Source: Candidatus Pacearchaeota archaeon (lineage in GTDB: Archaea > Nanobdellota > Nanobdellia > Pacearchaeales > GW2011-AR1). Taken from it: 33,967 bases of DNA. This document shows, piece after piece, positions 17,249-24,337 of this stretch (position 1 is its first letter; every line of letters begins with the position of its first letter). The position numbers and the translations under genes are program-made. Location: contig JAFCES010000001.1 of NCBI GenBank assembly GCA_017609045.1, positions 1 to 33,967 of the forward strand, read 5' to 3'. The notes under the pieces were generated by a model. That model did not search any database and had not been told where the DNA came from. It saw only the letters and a list, made by a program, of their open reading frames with translations.

Positions 17249-17625
17249 TTTAAATCCTGATAAATTAATTTATTTGAAGGAATTTTATTTTGTTTAAGAG
17301 CTTCAATTGGAAACCATCCAACACCAGCTATATTGTCTTCTTCTGGTATTTGTGGGGTTCCTCTTATTATTCTCGCTTTATAAACATGAAGTCTAAACTT
17401 CCTTTCTTTAAACTCAAAATTATAAGTATTAAAACCTCCTTCAATTTCTACATCTACTCCTGTCTCTTCTCTAGTTTCTCTTACTGCAGTTTCCTCTAAG
17501 CTCTCACCCACTTCAACTTTCCCAGAAGGTATTTTCCAATACCAATCTTTTGCTTCTCTAACTAACAAAACTTTTCTGTTTTCAACTATCAAACATCCAG
17601 CTAATTGTTCTAATTTCTTTTTCAT
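17245..17625 (-). CDS. Nudix hydrolase (MutT-like) embedded in the ribosomal operon
   Basis: This 126-residue single-domain Nudix protein has a complete Nudix box over residues 35-57: G35, x5, E41, x7, R49-E50, x2, E53-E54, x, G56-V57. The preceding WYWKIPSGK matches the common substrate-side strand of MutT-like enzymes. Such enzymes hydrolyse nucleoside diphosphates linked to another group; the substrate here could be an oxidised dNTP, a capped RNA or a dinucleotide, and sequence does not decide. It overlaps S17 and L14 by four bases on each side and has a strong GGGAGGA ribosome binding site three bases before its ATG. It must therefore be co-transcribed with ribosomal proteins. Confidence 0.93.
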   Translation of the reverse strand: MKKKLEQLAGCLIVENRKVLLVREAKDWYWKIPSGKVEVGESLEETAVRETREETGVDVEIEGGFNTYNFEFKERKFRLHVYKARIIRGTPQIPEEDNIAGVGWFPIEALKQNKIPSNKLIYQDLK

Positions 17626-17990
17626 CTTCCTCCCGCCTCCTTAACTTTCCTTAATAAAACATGGTGGATTAATTTGCTTAAAGGTCTACACTCTCCTATT
17701 AAGACATAATCTCCCACCTTAACTTTCTCCTTCATACAAGCAGGAAGTCTTGCATGTAGTCTTGTTTTTTTCTTGGCATATCTCTCATATTTTCTAATTC
17801 TAATTATTCTTTCAAACTCTATCACTATTCTCCTCGGAAATTTCCTGATTATGTAACCTTTAAAAGTTCTCCCTCTCACTTCCAATCTGCCGTGAATAGG
17901 GCAGGTAACATCATCACAACTATCCCCATCTTTACTTCTCTCTGTTTTCGTTTTTACAACTTTCTCTTCGTTTTTCTTTTCTTTTACCAT
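17622..17990 (-). CDS. rps17: Ribosomal protein uS17
   Basis: This 122-residue small-subunit protein has the archaeal CPIHGRLEVRGRTFKG segment at 31-46. The OB-fold core ends in the GDYVLIGECRPLSK motif (about 92-105). The N-terminal 20 residues are Lys/Glu-rich. It follows aIF1 by 18 bases; in many archaea the RNase P protein Rpp29 is encoded in that gap, but here there is no room for it. Confidence 0.96.
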   Translation of the reverse strand: MVKEKKNEEKVVKTKTERSKDGDSCDDVTCPIHGRLEVRGRTFKGYIIRKFPRRIVIEFERIIRIRKYERYAKKKTRLHARLPACMKEKVKVGDYVLIGECRPLSKLIHHVLLRKVKEAGGR

Positions 17991-18008
17991 TTTATTTTTC
18001 TTCCAAAC

Positions 18009-18308
18009 TTATTCAGATATTTGTTCTTCTTTAAATCCAAGCTTTACTAATACTTCCTTTATTCTTTTTCTATGATCCCCTTGCAATTCTATGCTATTCT
18101 TTTTTACAGTCCCCCCGCAAGCCAACTCATTTTTTAGCTTTTTGGCTGTTTCCCTCAGGTTAACTTCTTTCCCTAAACCTAAAATCACTGTTATCATCTT
18201 TCCAAATCTTCTCTTCTCTACTTTTATACTTATTCTCTGTTCACTTTTTGCGATTTCTTCACAAATACATGCCTGTTTTGGAAGGCCACATTTTGGACAT
18301 ATATCCAT
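18009..18308 (-). CDS. Translation initiation factor aIF1 (SUI1)
   Basis: This 99-residue protein has the archaeal aIF1 N-terminal cysteine knuckle (C4, C7, C14, C16 in MDICPKCGLPKQACIC) followed by the SUI1 fold. The conserved KRRFGKMITVILG at 32-44 and CGGTVKKNSIELQGDHRKRI at 64-83 are both present. It binds the small subunit and monitors start-codon selection. It lies between L29 and S17 as in many archaea. Confidence 0.95.
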   Translation of the reverse strand: MDICPKCGLPKQACICEEIAKSEQRISIKVEKRRFGKMITVILGLGKEVNLRETAKKLKNELACGGTVKKNSIELQGDHRKRIKEVLVKLGFKEEQISE

Positions 18309-18310
18309 TT

Positions 18311-18484
18311 TTATGTTTTTTGTTTGAGCATCAATAATCTGGCTATGGCTTTTTTAATTTCTTTGGTTTTTAATTTACTCTCCCTTCCAGTCTTACTTTT
18401 CATCAACTCTAACTTTAAGTCTTTAATTTTCTCTTCTTTTTCCTTCTCACTTAGGTTTTTAATATCCTTCATTTTTATTCCCAT
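18311..18484 (-). CDS. rpl29: Ribosomal protein uL29 (57 aa)
   Basis: This short frame begins one base after the S3 stop and ends two bases before the aIF1 start, filling the gap exactly. Its 57 residues show the L29 pattern: MKDIKNLSEKEKEEKIKDLK at the start (residues 5-24), a helix-turn-helix of charged residues and a KEIKKAIARLLML C-terminal helix (about 41-53). It binds near the exit tunnel on the large subunit. An internal ATG at residue 5 is an alternative start. Confidence 0.93.
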   Translation of the reverse strand: MGIKMKDIKNLSEKEKEEKIKDLKLELMKSKTGRESKLKTKEIKKAIARLLMLKQKT

Positions 18485-18485
18485 T

Positions 18486-19166
18486 TTATTTTTCCCCCTC
18501 TTTTTTCTTTTTTACTTCTTTCTTAGCCTTCTTTTCCTCTCCTACTTTTTTTTCTCCCAACTTACTAAATAATTCTGGAGTTAGATTAATTTGATCATGA
18601 ATCTTTACATCAGGTGGCAGGATAGACACTTTAATTCCAATTGTTCCAGATACTGTCTCTGCTTCTGCTTCTGCTCTATTTACTATTTTAGCTGTATCCC
18701 CTACTTTTTTCAGATAACCATAAGCAAATCTCCAACTTCTTGCTCTCTCACTCGGCAACTTTCCACTTAACCTAATTTCTACTCCTAAAGCCCCTGCTTT
18801 TACAACTCTCTCTAACATTCTATAAGATATGACCTTAAATCTGGAGCTGCCAAATCTCTCTAAAGCAGTGGCTAACTCATCTGCCACATATTGGGCATCA
18901 TACTCTGGTTTTTCTATTTCTTTCATCTCTATGTGAGGGTTTTCAAGACTAAATTTTTTCCTTAACACCTCTGTCAATTCGATTACCCTTTCTCCTTTTC
19001 TTCCTATGACATAACCTGGTTTATTAGTTGTGATAGTAATTTTCTCTCCTAAAGGAGTATACTCTATTTTTATAGAGGACATTTTACCTTTACCCAATTC
19101 TTTTTTTATGAACTCCTTTACTCCAAACTCATCTTTCTTTAATTGGACAAATTTTCTCTCCTCCAT
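18486..19166 (-). CDS. rps3: Ribosomal protein uS3
   Basis: This 226-residue small-subunit protein has a KH domain with TTNKPGYVIGRKGERVIELT (about 45-64). The C-terminal S3 domain contains GALGVEIRLSGKLPSERARS (about 124-143). A Lys-rich tail follows. I use the ATG at 19166, one base after the L22 stop, because the same TAA-A-ATG junction occurs at the S3/L29 and S19/L22 boundaries. An upstream in-frame start at 19193 would add nine basic residues and overlap L22. Confidence 0.95.
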   Translation of the reverse strand: MEERKFVQLKKDEFGVKEFIKKELGKGKMSSIKIEYTPLGEKITITTNKPGYVIGRKGERVIELTEVLRKKFSLENPHIEMKEIEKPEYDAQYVADELATALERFGSSRFKVISYRMLERVVKAGALGVEIRLSGKLPSERARSWRFAYGYLKKVGDTAKIVNRAEAEAETVSGTIGIKVSILPPDVKIHDQINLTPELFSKLGEKKVGEEKKAKKEVKKKKEGEK

Positions 19167-19167
19167 T

Positions 19168-19767
19168 TTATTTTGCCTTCTTTCCCTCCTCAATTTCTTT
19201 CTTTCCAGTTTTCTTATCTTTGGCTATTAATAAGATATGGGTTCTTTTAAATCTCTTTGAACCGAATCTTCTATAAGGCCTTGAAGCTTGGTCAGCTTTT
19301 GCCACGAAAATATAAGGCTCCTCTAAACCATTTACAGAAGAATTTGCAGCTAAACTTTTCAGCAGCTTGATGAAAACTTTACAAGCTTTAATAGGATATC
19401 TTCCTCTTTCTCTTCCTTTTCCTTTTCTATGGGGTATCTCTCCTTTCATCTTAATCGGCTTTTCTTTCTTCAAAACTTTTTCTAGTTCAGCTACTGCTTT
19501 TTCCATTTTCTTTCCCCTAACAAGCCTGCAGATTGCAACAGAATGTTTAGTTGATATATGAAGGTCTTTTCCTCTTACTATGGCTCGTGTTTTCTTTTTT
19601 ATTTCTGGTTTTTCCTTCTTGCCTTTCCCTTCTGTTTTCTTTTCCTTTTTTTCTGATTTTTCTTTTTTCTCTGCAGTTCCCTCTATCATTTTCTCTTCTA
19701 CTTTTCCTTTTTTTGTTTCTTCTTTCATTTTCTCTTCTATTTTTTGTTTAGGTTTTTCTTCTTTCAT
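19168..19767 (-). CDS. rpl22: Ribosomal protein uL22 with a long charged N-terminal extension
   Basis: The L22 domain covers about residues 60-190 and includes KHSVAICRLVRGKKMEKAV (73-91) and the exit-tunnel hairpin region ending SRPYRRFGSKRFKRTHI. Residues 1-58 are a low-complexity Lys/Glu extension not present in typical archaeal L22 proteins of about 150 residues. The start is fixed by position, one base after the S19 stop. An extension at the N-terminus of an exit-tunnel protein would be on the ribosome surface. Confidence 0.94.
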   Translation of the reverse strand: MKEEKPKQKIEEKMKEETKKGKVEEKMIEGTAEKKEKSEKKEKKTEGKGKKEKPEIKKKTRAIVRGKDLHISTKHSVAICRLVRGKKMEKAVAELEKVLKKEKPIKMKGEIPHRKGKGRERGRYPIKACKVFIKLLKSLAANSSVNGLEEPYIFVAKADQASRPYRRFGSKRFKRTHILLIAKDKKTGKKEIEEGKKAK

Positions 19768-19768
19768 T

Positions 19769-20167
19769 TTACTTAACTGATAAGGCAGCTGAACTTCTCG
19801 TAGCCCCTATACCCGGAGCTCCATGTTTGACCTGTCTTCTAGTAACTGCAAACTCTCCTAATCTATGACCCAACATTTCAGCTGTAATTTTAATAGGAGT
19901 AAATTCTTTTCCATTATAAACATAAATGGTCAAGCCAATCATTTGAGGGACTATTACTAAGTCCCTATTGTGTGTCCTAATTTTCTCTTTTTTCTTGCAT
20001 TTTTTCAAGAATCTTTCAACAACATCAAAATTCCTCATTATTGTTCTCCTCTCTCTCGACTTTAGATATCTCGCGAATTCTCTGATGTCCAGAGGTTTTA
20101 GTTCATCAAGAGTTTTCCCTCTAAATGTAAACTGCTTTTTTCTTTCTACTCTTACTGCTGTTGCCAT
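19769..20167 (-). CDS. rps19: Ribosomal protein uS19
   Basis: This 132-residue small-subunit head protein has FTFRGKTLDELKPL near the start. The conserved C-terminal segment is IYVYNGKEFTPIKITAEMLGHRLGEF (in part, EMLGHRLGEFA at about 96-106), ending in a GAPGIGATRSSA tail. The archaeal-type N-terminal extension is present. Gene order L2-S19-L22 is canonical. Confidence 0.97.
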   Translation of the reverse strand: MATAVRVERKKQFTFRGKTLDELKPLDIREFARYLKSRERRTIMRNFDVVERFLKKCKKKEKIRTHNRDLVIVPQMIGLTIYVYNGKEFTPIKITAEMLGHRLGEFAVTRRQVKHGAPGIGATRSSAALSVK

Positions 20168-20169
20168 TT

Positions 20170-20880
20170 TTACTTCTTTCTCCTGCCTGTTTTCTTCGGC
20201 TTTAAACTTCCTACTTTGGCTCCTGGAGGAGCGTTTCTCTTTGGAGTTTTTCCTTTTCTACCATGACTTATATTTTTTCCTCTCCCACTCCCAAAAGGGT
20301 GGTCATAAACATTCATTTTTACAGCAGAGATTCTAGGCCATAATTTTCCCTTACTTTTGGCAAGATAGAATTTCCTACCAGCCTTGATAAGAGGCTTTTC
20401 TAATCTGCCAGCCCCTGCTGCTTCTCCTATACTTGCTCTACATTTTTCATCAAACCAAATTTCCTTCTTTGAAGGCAACAATACAGCTACTTTTCCCTCA
20501 GCTTTTTTAGTTACTATAGCTTTATTTCCTCCACTTCGTATTAACTTTCCACCGTCTCCTGGTCTTCTCTCTATATTGAAAATTTCTGCGCCTATAGGAA
20601 TTTTTTTCAAACTAAGTATGTTTCCTGCTTTTATTTCTTTTCCTCCTATTTCTATTTCCTGCCCTTCAAATAAATTCTGGGTAGCTGGATTAAAGAAAAT
20701 TTCTTTGTTAAGTTTAATCTTTGCAAGAGGAGCTGTATGCCCTCCCGAGTATATCAGCTTTAATACTCTCCCTTTACCCTTTCCAGAGGGATATTTGACT
20801 CTATACTTAAAAGCTTTTCTTCTAGCTCTATATGTAGAAGAGCCTCTCCCTCGTCTCTGTTGTATTATTCTTTTTCCCAT
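20170..20880 (-). CDS. rpl2: Ribosomal protein uL2
   Basis: This 236-residue protein has the archaeal N-terminus (MGKRIIQQRRGRGSSTYRAR), the KRAL-type barrel and the C-terminal peptidyl-transferase-side loop with NVYDHPFGSGRGK at about 190-202. That loop keeps the His of the conserved DHPFG motif. Many archaeal homologues read GVAMNPVDHPFG here; this one reads SAVKMNVYDHPFG, a small lineage-type change. It lies one base after L23. Confidence 0.97.
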   Translation of the reverse strand: MGKRIIQQRRGRGSSTYRARRKAFKYRVKYPSGKGKGRVLKLIYSGGHTAPLAKIKLNKEIFFNPATQNLFEGQEIEIGGKEIKAGNILSLKKIPIGAEIFNIERRPGDGGKLIRSGGNKAIVTKKAEGKVAVLLPSKKEIWFDEKCRASIGEAAGAGRLEKPLIKAGRKFYLAKSKGKLWPRISAVKMNVYDHPFGSGRGKNISHGRKGKTPKRNAPPGAKVGSLKPKKTGRRKK

Positions 20881-20881
20881 T

Positions 20882-21124
20882 TTACATCATTCCAAGTTTA
20901 GTAGCCAAGTCTATAGCCGGATTTTTCTTGTCCAGTTTTATATAAGCAAGCTTTTTGTTTTTTCTTGTATGAGTTCTTATTCTCTCCACCTTAACATTAA
21001 ACAGCTTCTCTATTTCTTTCTTTATTTTTGTCTTGTTTTTTCTCCTGTCCACCTCAAAAAGCAGAGTATTCTCTAACTCAATTAATTTAACAGCTTTTTC
21101 AGTTGCTATTGGTCTTATTATCAT
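20882..21124 (-). CDS. rpl23: Ribosomal protein uL23
   Basis: This 80-residue protein at the tunnel exit has RPIATEKAVKLIE near the N-terminus and IEKLFNVKVERIRTHTRKNK (38-57), ending in the AYIKL strand. It is the docking site for SRP and SecY on the ribosome. Its start overlaps the exonuclease gene by four bases, whereas it normally follows L4 directly. Confidence 0.96.
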   Translation of the reverse strand: MIIRPIATEKAVKLIELENTLLFEVDRRKNKTKIKKEIEKLFNVKVERIRTHTRKNKKLAYIKLDKKNPAIDLATKLGMM

Positions 21125-21759
21125 TTTAACAAATATTTTGGAATCGGAAATTCTTTGAATTTAGGAAATAAACTCTTTCCGTATATTAACCTTGAAAAAC
21201 ATTCTGCTTCTAGTTTAGTATCTTCTAACGCGTTATGAGGTTTGCCCTCTTGAATAACTTTTCCGTCTTTGAGTTGTATTCTCTCATCTGTTAATCCGCA
21301 GAATTCTAATACTGAAGGTAAGTTCATAGCGTTCTCTTTATAATCATCTAATAAAAATTTACCATAAATCTGAAAATATCTTGTTTGTGCAACAGAACAC
21401 AAATCTAAACTTCTGTATCTTGTTTTAATATTAATTCCATATTTTTCAGCTTTCATTTTTAGGAAATTCAAATCAAAAAATCCTATGTTATGTCCAGCCA
21501 AAATTCTAATTTCTTGTTCTTCAATCCATTTAAAGAAATGCTCTAATAATTCTTTTTGTGTTTGTTTTTTTTGGTCTCTCATTTCCTCTTCACTAAAGCC
21601 ATTTACTATTGTTGCCTCTTTTATAATTTCGTCTTCTTCATCTAAACTACATTCTTCATAAAACTCTTTTTTAAGGTCATTAAGACAGATAGCTCCAATT
21701 GAAACAATTCCGTTCTTTATTGGACTAAACCCACTTGTTTCAATATCTAAAATTATCAT
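21121..21759 (-). CDS. DnaQ-like 3'-5' exonuclease (DEDDh) embedded in the ribosomal operon
   Basis: This 212-residue RNase H-fold exonuclease has all five DEDDh residues: D5 and E7 in the first strand (DIETSG), D96 in GHNIGFFDLNF, and H175 and D180 in KPHNALEDT. Such enzymes trim DNA or RNA 3' ends; DnaQ proofreading subunits, RNase T and oligoribonuclease-like enzymes share the fold. No polymerase-contact or extra domain is seen. It overlaps L4 and L23 by four bases on each side and has an AAGGAGG ribosome binding site at the end of L4. The overlaps mean it is translated together with ribosomal proteins. DNA versus RNA substrate cannot be decided from sequence. Confidence 0.92.
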   Translation of the reverse strand: MIILDIETSGFSPIKNGIVSIGAICLNDLKKEFYEECSLDEEDEIIKEATIVNGFSEEEMRDQKKQTQKELLEHFFKWIEEQEIRILAGHNIGFFDLNFLKMKAEKYGINIKTRYRSLDLCSVAQTRYFQIYGKFLLDDYKENAMNLPSVLEFCGLTDERIQLKDGKVIQEGKPHNALEDTKLEAECFSRLIYGKSLFPKFKEFPIPKYLLK

Positions 21760-22490
21760 TTTTCCTCCTTCTCTTTTTTCTCAAATAATTTACTTAAATC
21801 TTGAATTGCCTGTTCAGTATATATAACAAGTCTACCAAGAGGATATAAATCAGCTATACTAAGTTCAGAAATTTTTCTTATATCTATCCCACTAAACTTC
21901 GCCTTCTCATTCTTACCTATAACAAGAAGCAAGCCTGCTGTTTTTTTATATTTTCTCCCCCTCATCTTCCCTTTTCCTGCTCTTATCTTTTTCTTTTTTT
22001 CAGCTAGCTTGTAGTTTTCTTTTAAAATCTTTTTAAGTAAAGAGAAAAACTCTTTTGTTTTTAGTTTTAGAATTTTTTCATCTATAACCAAAGGCAGCTC
22101 CTTTATTTCTCCTACCAGAGTTTCATATCTTCTCTTTAAATATTCCGGCTTACTTGTTGCGCTGAGAGCCGAAACTAAAGCTGCTCTAAACTCTTTCTTA
22201 TTGACTTTTATTTTTTTCAGAAAATGTTCCAGTTTAGGGGGATGAGCTCTCCTTCCTCCCCTCACACTAGCTAAAGTAGCCCCAGCCCAGTAAAACTGAC
22301 TTCCTCTTCTCCAAAACACTTTTCTCGGCACTCTTGAAATTCCTCTTCCAGCAGCTGTTTTCCATTTTATCTTTTTGTTTGCCTCATAAACTTTTTGCGC
22401 GATGTCTGGTCTGATCTTGCCAGAAAAGCAAACAGGCAGTTTTATCTCTTTTCTTGCTTTTCCTTCTTTGTCTAAAATTTTAGCTTTCAT
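21756..22490 (-). CDS. rpl4: Ribosomal protein uL4
   Basis: This 244-residue protein has the archaeal L4/L1e layout. The extended tunnel loop carries KTAAGRGISRVPRKVFWRRG (about 44-63) and GGRRAHPPKLEHFLKK (about 78-93), followed by the globular domain with SALSATSKPEYLKRRYE. The start overlaps L3 by four bases. The end overlaps the exonuclease gene rather than L23. Confidence 0.96.
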   Translation of the reverse strand: MKAKILDKEGKARKEIKLPVCFSGKIRPDIAQKVYEANKKIKWKTAAGRGISRVPRKVFWRRGSQFYWAGATLASVRGGRRAHPPKLEHFLKKIKVNKKEFRAALVSALSATSKPEYLKRRYETLVGEIKELPLVIDEKILKLKTKEFFSLLKKILKENYKLAEKKKKIRAGKGKMRGRKYKKTAGLLLVIGKNEKAKFSGIDIRKISELSIADLYPLGRLVIYTEQAIQDLSKLFEKKEKEEK

Positions 22491-23443
22491 CTTAAACCAA
22501 TAAACTCATACTCCTTTTTACTTTGTTTTTTAGTAGGCCTTAAAACCCTTGTGAGGAGAAGCTGCCTTTTTGCTGGCCCTTGGACACTTCCTTGCAAGAT
22601 TATATATTCAGTCTTAATCTCACCATAATTTTTCCATCCACCTTTTGGATTTATGTTTTCTTCAGATATTTTTCCTAACTTTATGATTTTAGAATTATAC
22701 TTTACTCTTGTAAACATTCCGAGTTGACCAGCCATTGGCACACGAAAGGAAACTCTGGCTGGATGCCATGGACCAATGCTTCCTGGACGCCTCCTTCCTT
22801 TTTCAGCTTTATGCTGTTTCAGTTTAATGCCAAATCTTTTTACTGGCCCTGCTGTACCCTTTCCTTTAGTTAGCCCTCTCACGTCAACTAAACTAATTTC
22901 ATTTAAAATTTCACTTGCTAAAATTTCCTTTCCTAGTTTATCCTTGATAAATTTAAGCTTCTCTTCTATACTTCCTTCTAAACCCAGCTCTATGAGGTCA
23001 GGAGTTTTTTTAATCCTTGTAGTTTTAACCTGAGAATAAACTATAATTCTGATGTCATCATAATCCTTTATCTCCTCTATTCTTTTAACTTTCTTTTCCT
23101 TTTTTGGCATCTTCAGTTTTCTCTTCAATTCTCTATCTAAATTCTCAGCTAAAATCTCTTCTTTCACTTTTCCGTCTTTGTAGAAGCGGACAGAAAAAAT
23201 TTTCATAGGAGGCAGCTCAAGAACTGTAACAGGAATAACTATTCTCTTATCTTTTGTAAGGGAATTTAGTGTAGAATCTTTAACAACACAAGAAGTCATA
23301 CCCACTTTATAGCCAATAAAACCTAAAAACCCTTTTTCTTCAGAAGAAATAGCTTTCCAGTTTACACTAGGCAAAAACTTTCTCGCCCTTTTCCTGGGCC
23401 AAAACTGTAACGAACCTGCTCGAGGTTTACTATGTTTAGGCAT
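22487..23443 (-). CDS. rpl3: Ribosomal protein uL3
   Basis: This 318-residue protein is the first gene of the ribosomal run. It has the archaeal N-terminus (MPKHSKPRAGSLQFWPRKRA), GYKVGMTSCV (about 44-53), and the peptidyl-transferase-side loop with KGKGTAGPVKRFGIKLKQHK (about 194-213) and RRRPGSIGPWHPARV. No Shine-Dalgarno site precedes the ATG; a TATA box lies about 90 bases upstream. Confidence 0.96.
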   Translation of the reverse strand: MPKHSKPRAGSLQFWPRKRARKFLPSVNWKAISSEEKGFLGFIGYKVGMTSCVVKDSTLNSLTKDKRIVIPVTVLELPPMKIFSVRFYKDGKVKEEILAENLDRELKRKLKMPKKEKKVKRIEEIKDYDDIRIIVYSQVKTTRIKKTPDLIELGLEGSIEEKLKFIKDKLGKEILASEILNEISLVDVRGLTKGKGTAGPVKRFGIKLKQHKAEKGRRRPGSIGPWHPARVSFRVPMAGQLGMFTRVKYNSKIIKLGKISEENINPKGGWKNYGEIKTEYIILQGSVQGPAKRQLLLTRVLRPTKKQSKKEYEFIGLR

Positions 23444-23530
23444 ATTCTAGTTAATTTTTTTAAATTTAGCTTAAAGCTCATTTTACCACACCATACACCT
23501 ATTAACTCAAAAAAACAAAGAAAAAGAGGA

Positions 23531-23538
23531 TTTATAAA
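23531..23538 (-). promoter_or_regulatory. TATA box of the L3-led ribosomal operon
   Basis: TTTATAAA lies about 90 bases before the L3 start with purines just upstream on the minus strand, as expected for a BRE. Predicted transcription would begin near 23507, giving a leader of about 60 bases. No other strong promoter-like site was found between genes of the run, where there is almost no non-coding DNA. Confidence 0.6.
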
Positions 23539-23628
23539 GGTTTTCTCTTTTGTTTTTCTAATTTTCCTATTAATTTTCTTATCAAACCTTTTCTTTTATA
23601 TCTGTAATATTCCCTAATACTCTTCATT

Positions 23629-24297
23629 TTAAACCTCAAAATCCTTCTCTTCTCTCATCTCTCTGCCATCAACCTTTAACTTCCTTATAATCTTGCCTTT
23701 TCTTTTAGTTTTTAATCTGATTTTTTCAAAATTTATTTCTCCTTCTGGCATGATTAACTCTGTAATATTATAGCTGTGTTCTGCCCTTATTTTCTTGCCC
23801 CCAGGAACATCCCAAAAAAAAGCCTGTTTAATCTTCTCATAGAATTTCAAGTCAGCTTCAAACTGACAGAATTTATCATTAACTTTCCCCTCTCCCGACT
23901 TGCCTGGTTTTGGGAGCTTCTTTTTTATCTTTAACTTGAGCTCGGAAGTTTCAGCATCCAACAACATAAAATAAACTTTATCAGAAATTTCTCTAACCTT
24001 TTCACTTTCAATTTCAGAAACATCATAAACATGCAAACCAGCTTTGTTTTTTTCTCCTTGCAAATTCAAAGGCTTCTTACTCAAAATAACGCCGGAAAAT
24101 TTAACATTTGCAAGTTCGGAAACGAGCAAGACAAAATCATTAGCAAACTCAAAACTCCCCTTTAACTTAACTTTAGAATTTTTGCGTAAACTAATTACAG
24201 CTCTTCCTTCATAACTACCTTTACCAAATCTTACAAATTGATTATGTACAGCCTCATCTACCCTATCCTGAAAAATTTTTTTAATAAAGCAGTCCAT
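23629..24297 (-). CDS. Conserved-looking hypothetical protein (222 aa)
   Basis: I do not recognise a named family. The protein is soluble, with no signal peptide or membrane segment. It begins with a short helical part (MDCFIKKIFQDRVDEAVHNQF), followed by mostly alternating beta-type sequence with KGSFEFANDF and FSGVILSKKPL. The C-terminal third is rich in Lys and Glu and ends in a basic strand pair (TKRKGKIIRKLKVDG). Only two cysteines are present and no catalytic motif is evident. It lies between the L3 operon promoter and a divergent membrane protein gene. A coding region is supported by length, start and composition; a nucleic-acid-binding role is only a guess. Confidence 0.75.
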   Translation of the reverse strand: MDCFIKKIFQDRVDEAVHNQFVRFGKGSYEGRAVISLRKNSKVKLKGSFEFANDFVLLVSELANVKFSGVILSKKPLNLQGEKNKAGLHVYDVSEIESEKVREISDKVYFMLLDAETSELKLKIKKKLPKPGKSGEGKVNDKFCQFEADLKFYEKIKQAFFWDVPGGKKIRAEHSYNITELIMPEGEINFEKIRLKTKRKGKIIRKLKVDGREMREEKDFEV

Positions 24298-24308
24298 TTT
24301 TAATAAGG

Positions 24309-24316
24309 TTTATAAA
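24309..24316 (+). promoter_or_regulatory. TATA box for the AI-2E family gene
   Basis: TTTATAAA is centred about 26 bases before the ATG at 24338 and no ribosome binding site lies between, so the mRNA is predicted to be leaderless. The motif is palindromic and sits between divergent genes, but for the minus-strand gene the distance (about 15 bases) is too short. Confidence 0.6.
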
Positions 24317-24337
24317 TCTCCGCCTCCTCTTTAAAAT

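Noticed and set aside
19167..19193. Upstream extension of S3 to a start at 19193
   Set aside because: It would overlap L22 by 26 bases, whereas the ATG at 19166 follows the L22 stop by one base like the neighbouring junctions.
19551..19780. Several plus-strand open frames of Ser/Phe/Leu-rich sequence opposite the L22 extension
   Set aside because: They are the complement of a Lys/Glu-rich coding sequence, which always reads as Phe/Leu/Ser; no start signals or conservation are visible.
23432..23617. Plus-strand open frame over the L3 upstream region
   Set aside because: It is a Phe/Leu/Ile-rich reading of AT-rich promoter DNA and of the complement of the L3 start, with no protein-like pattern.
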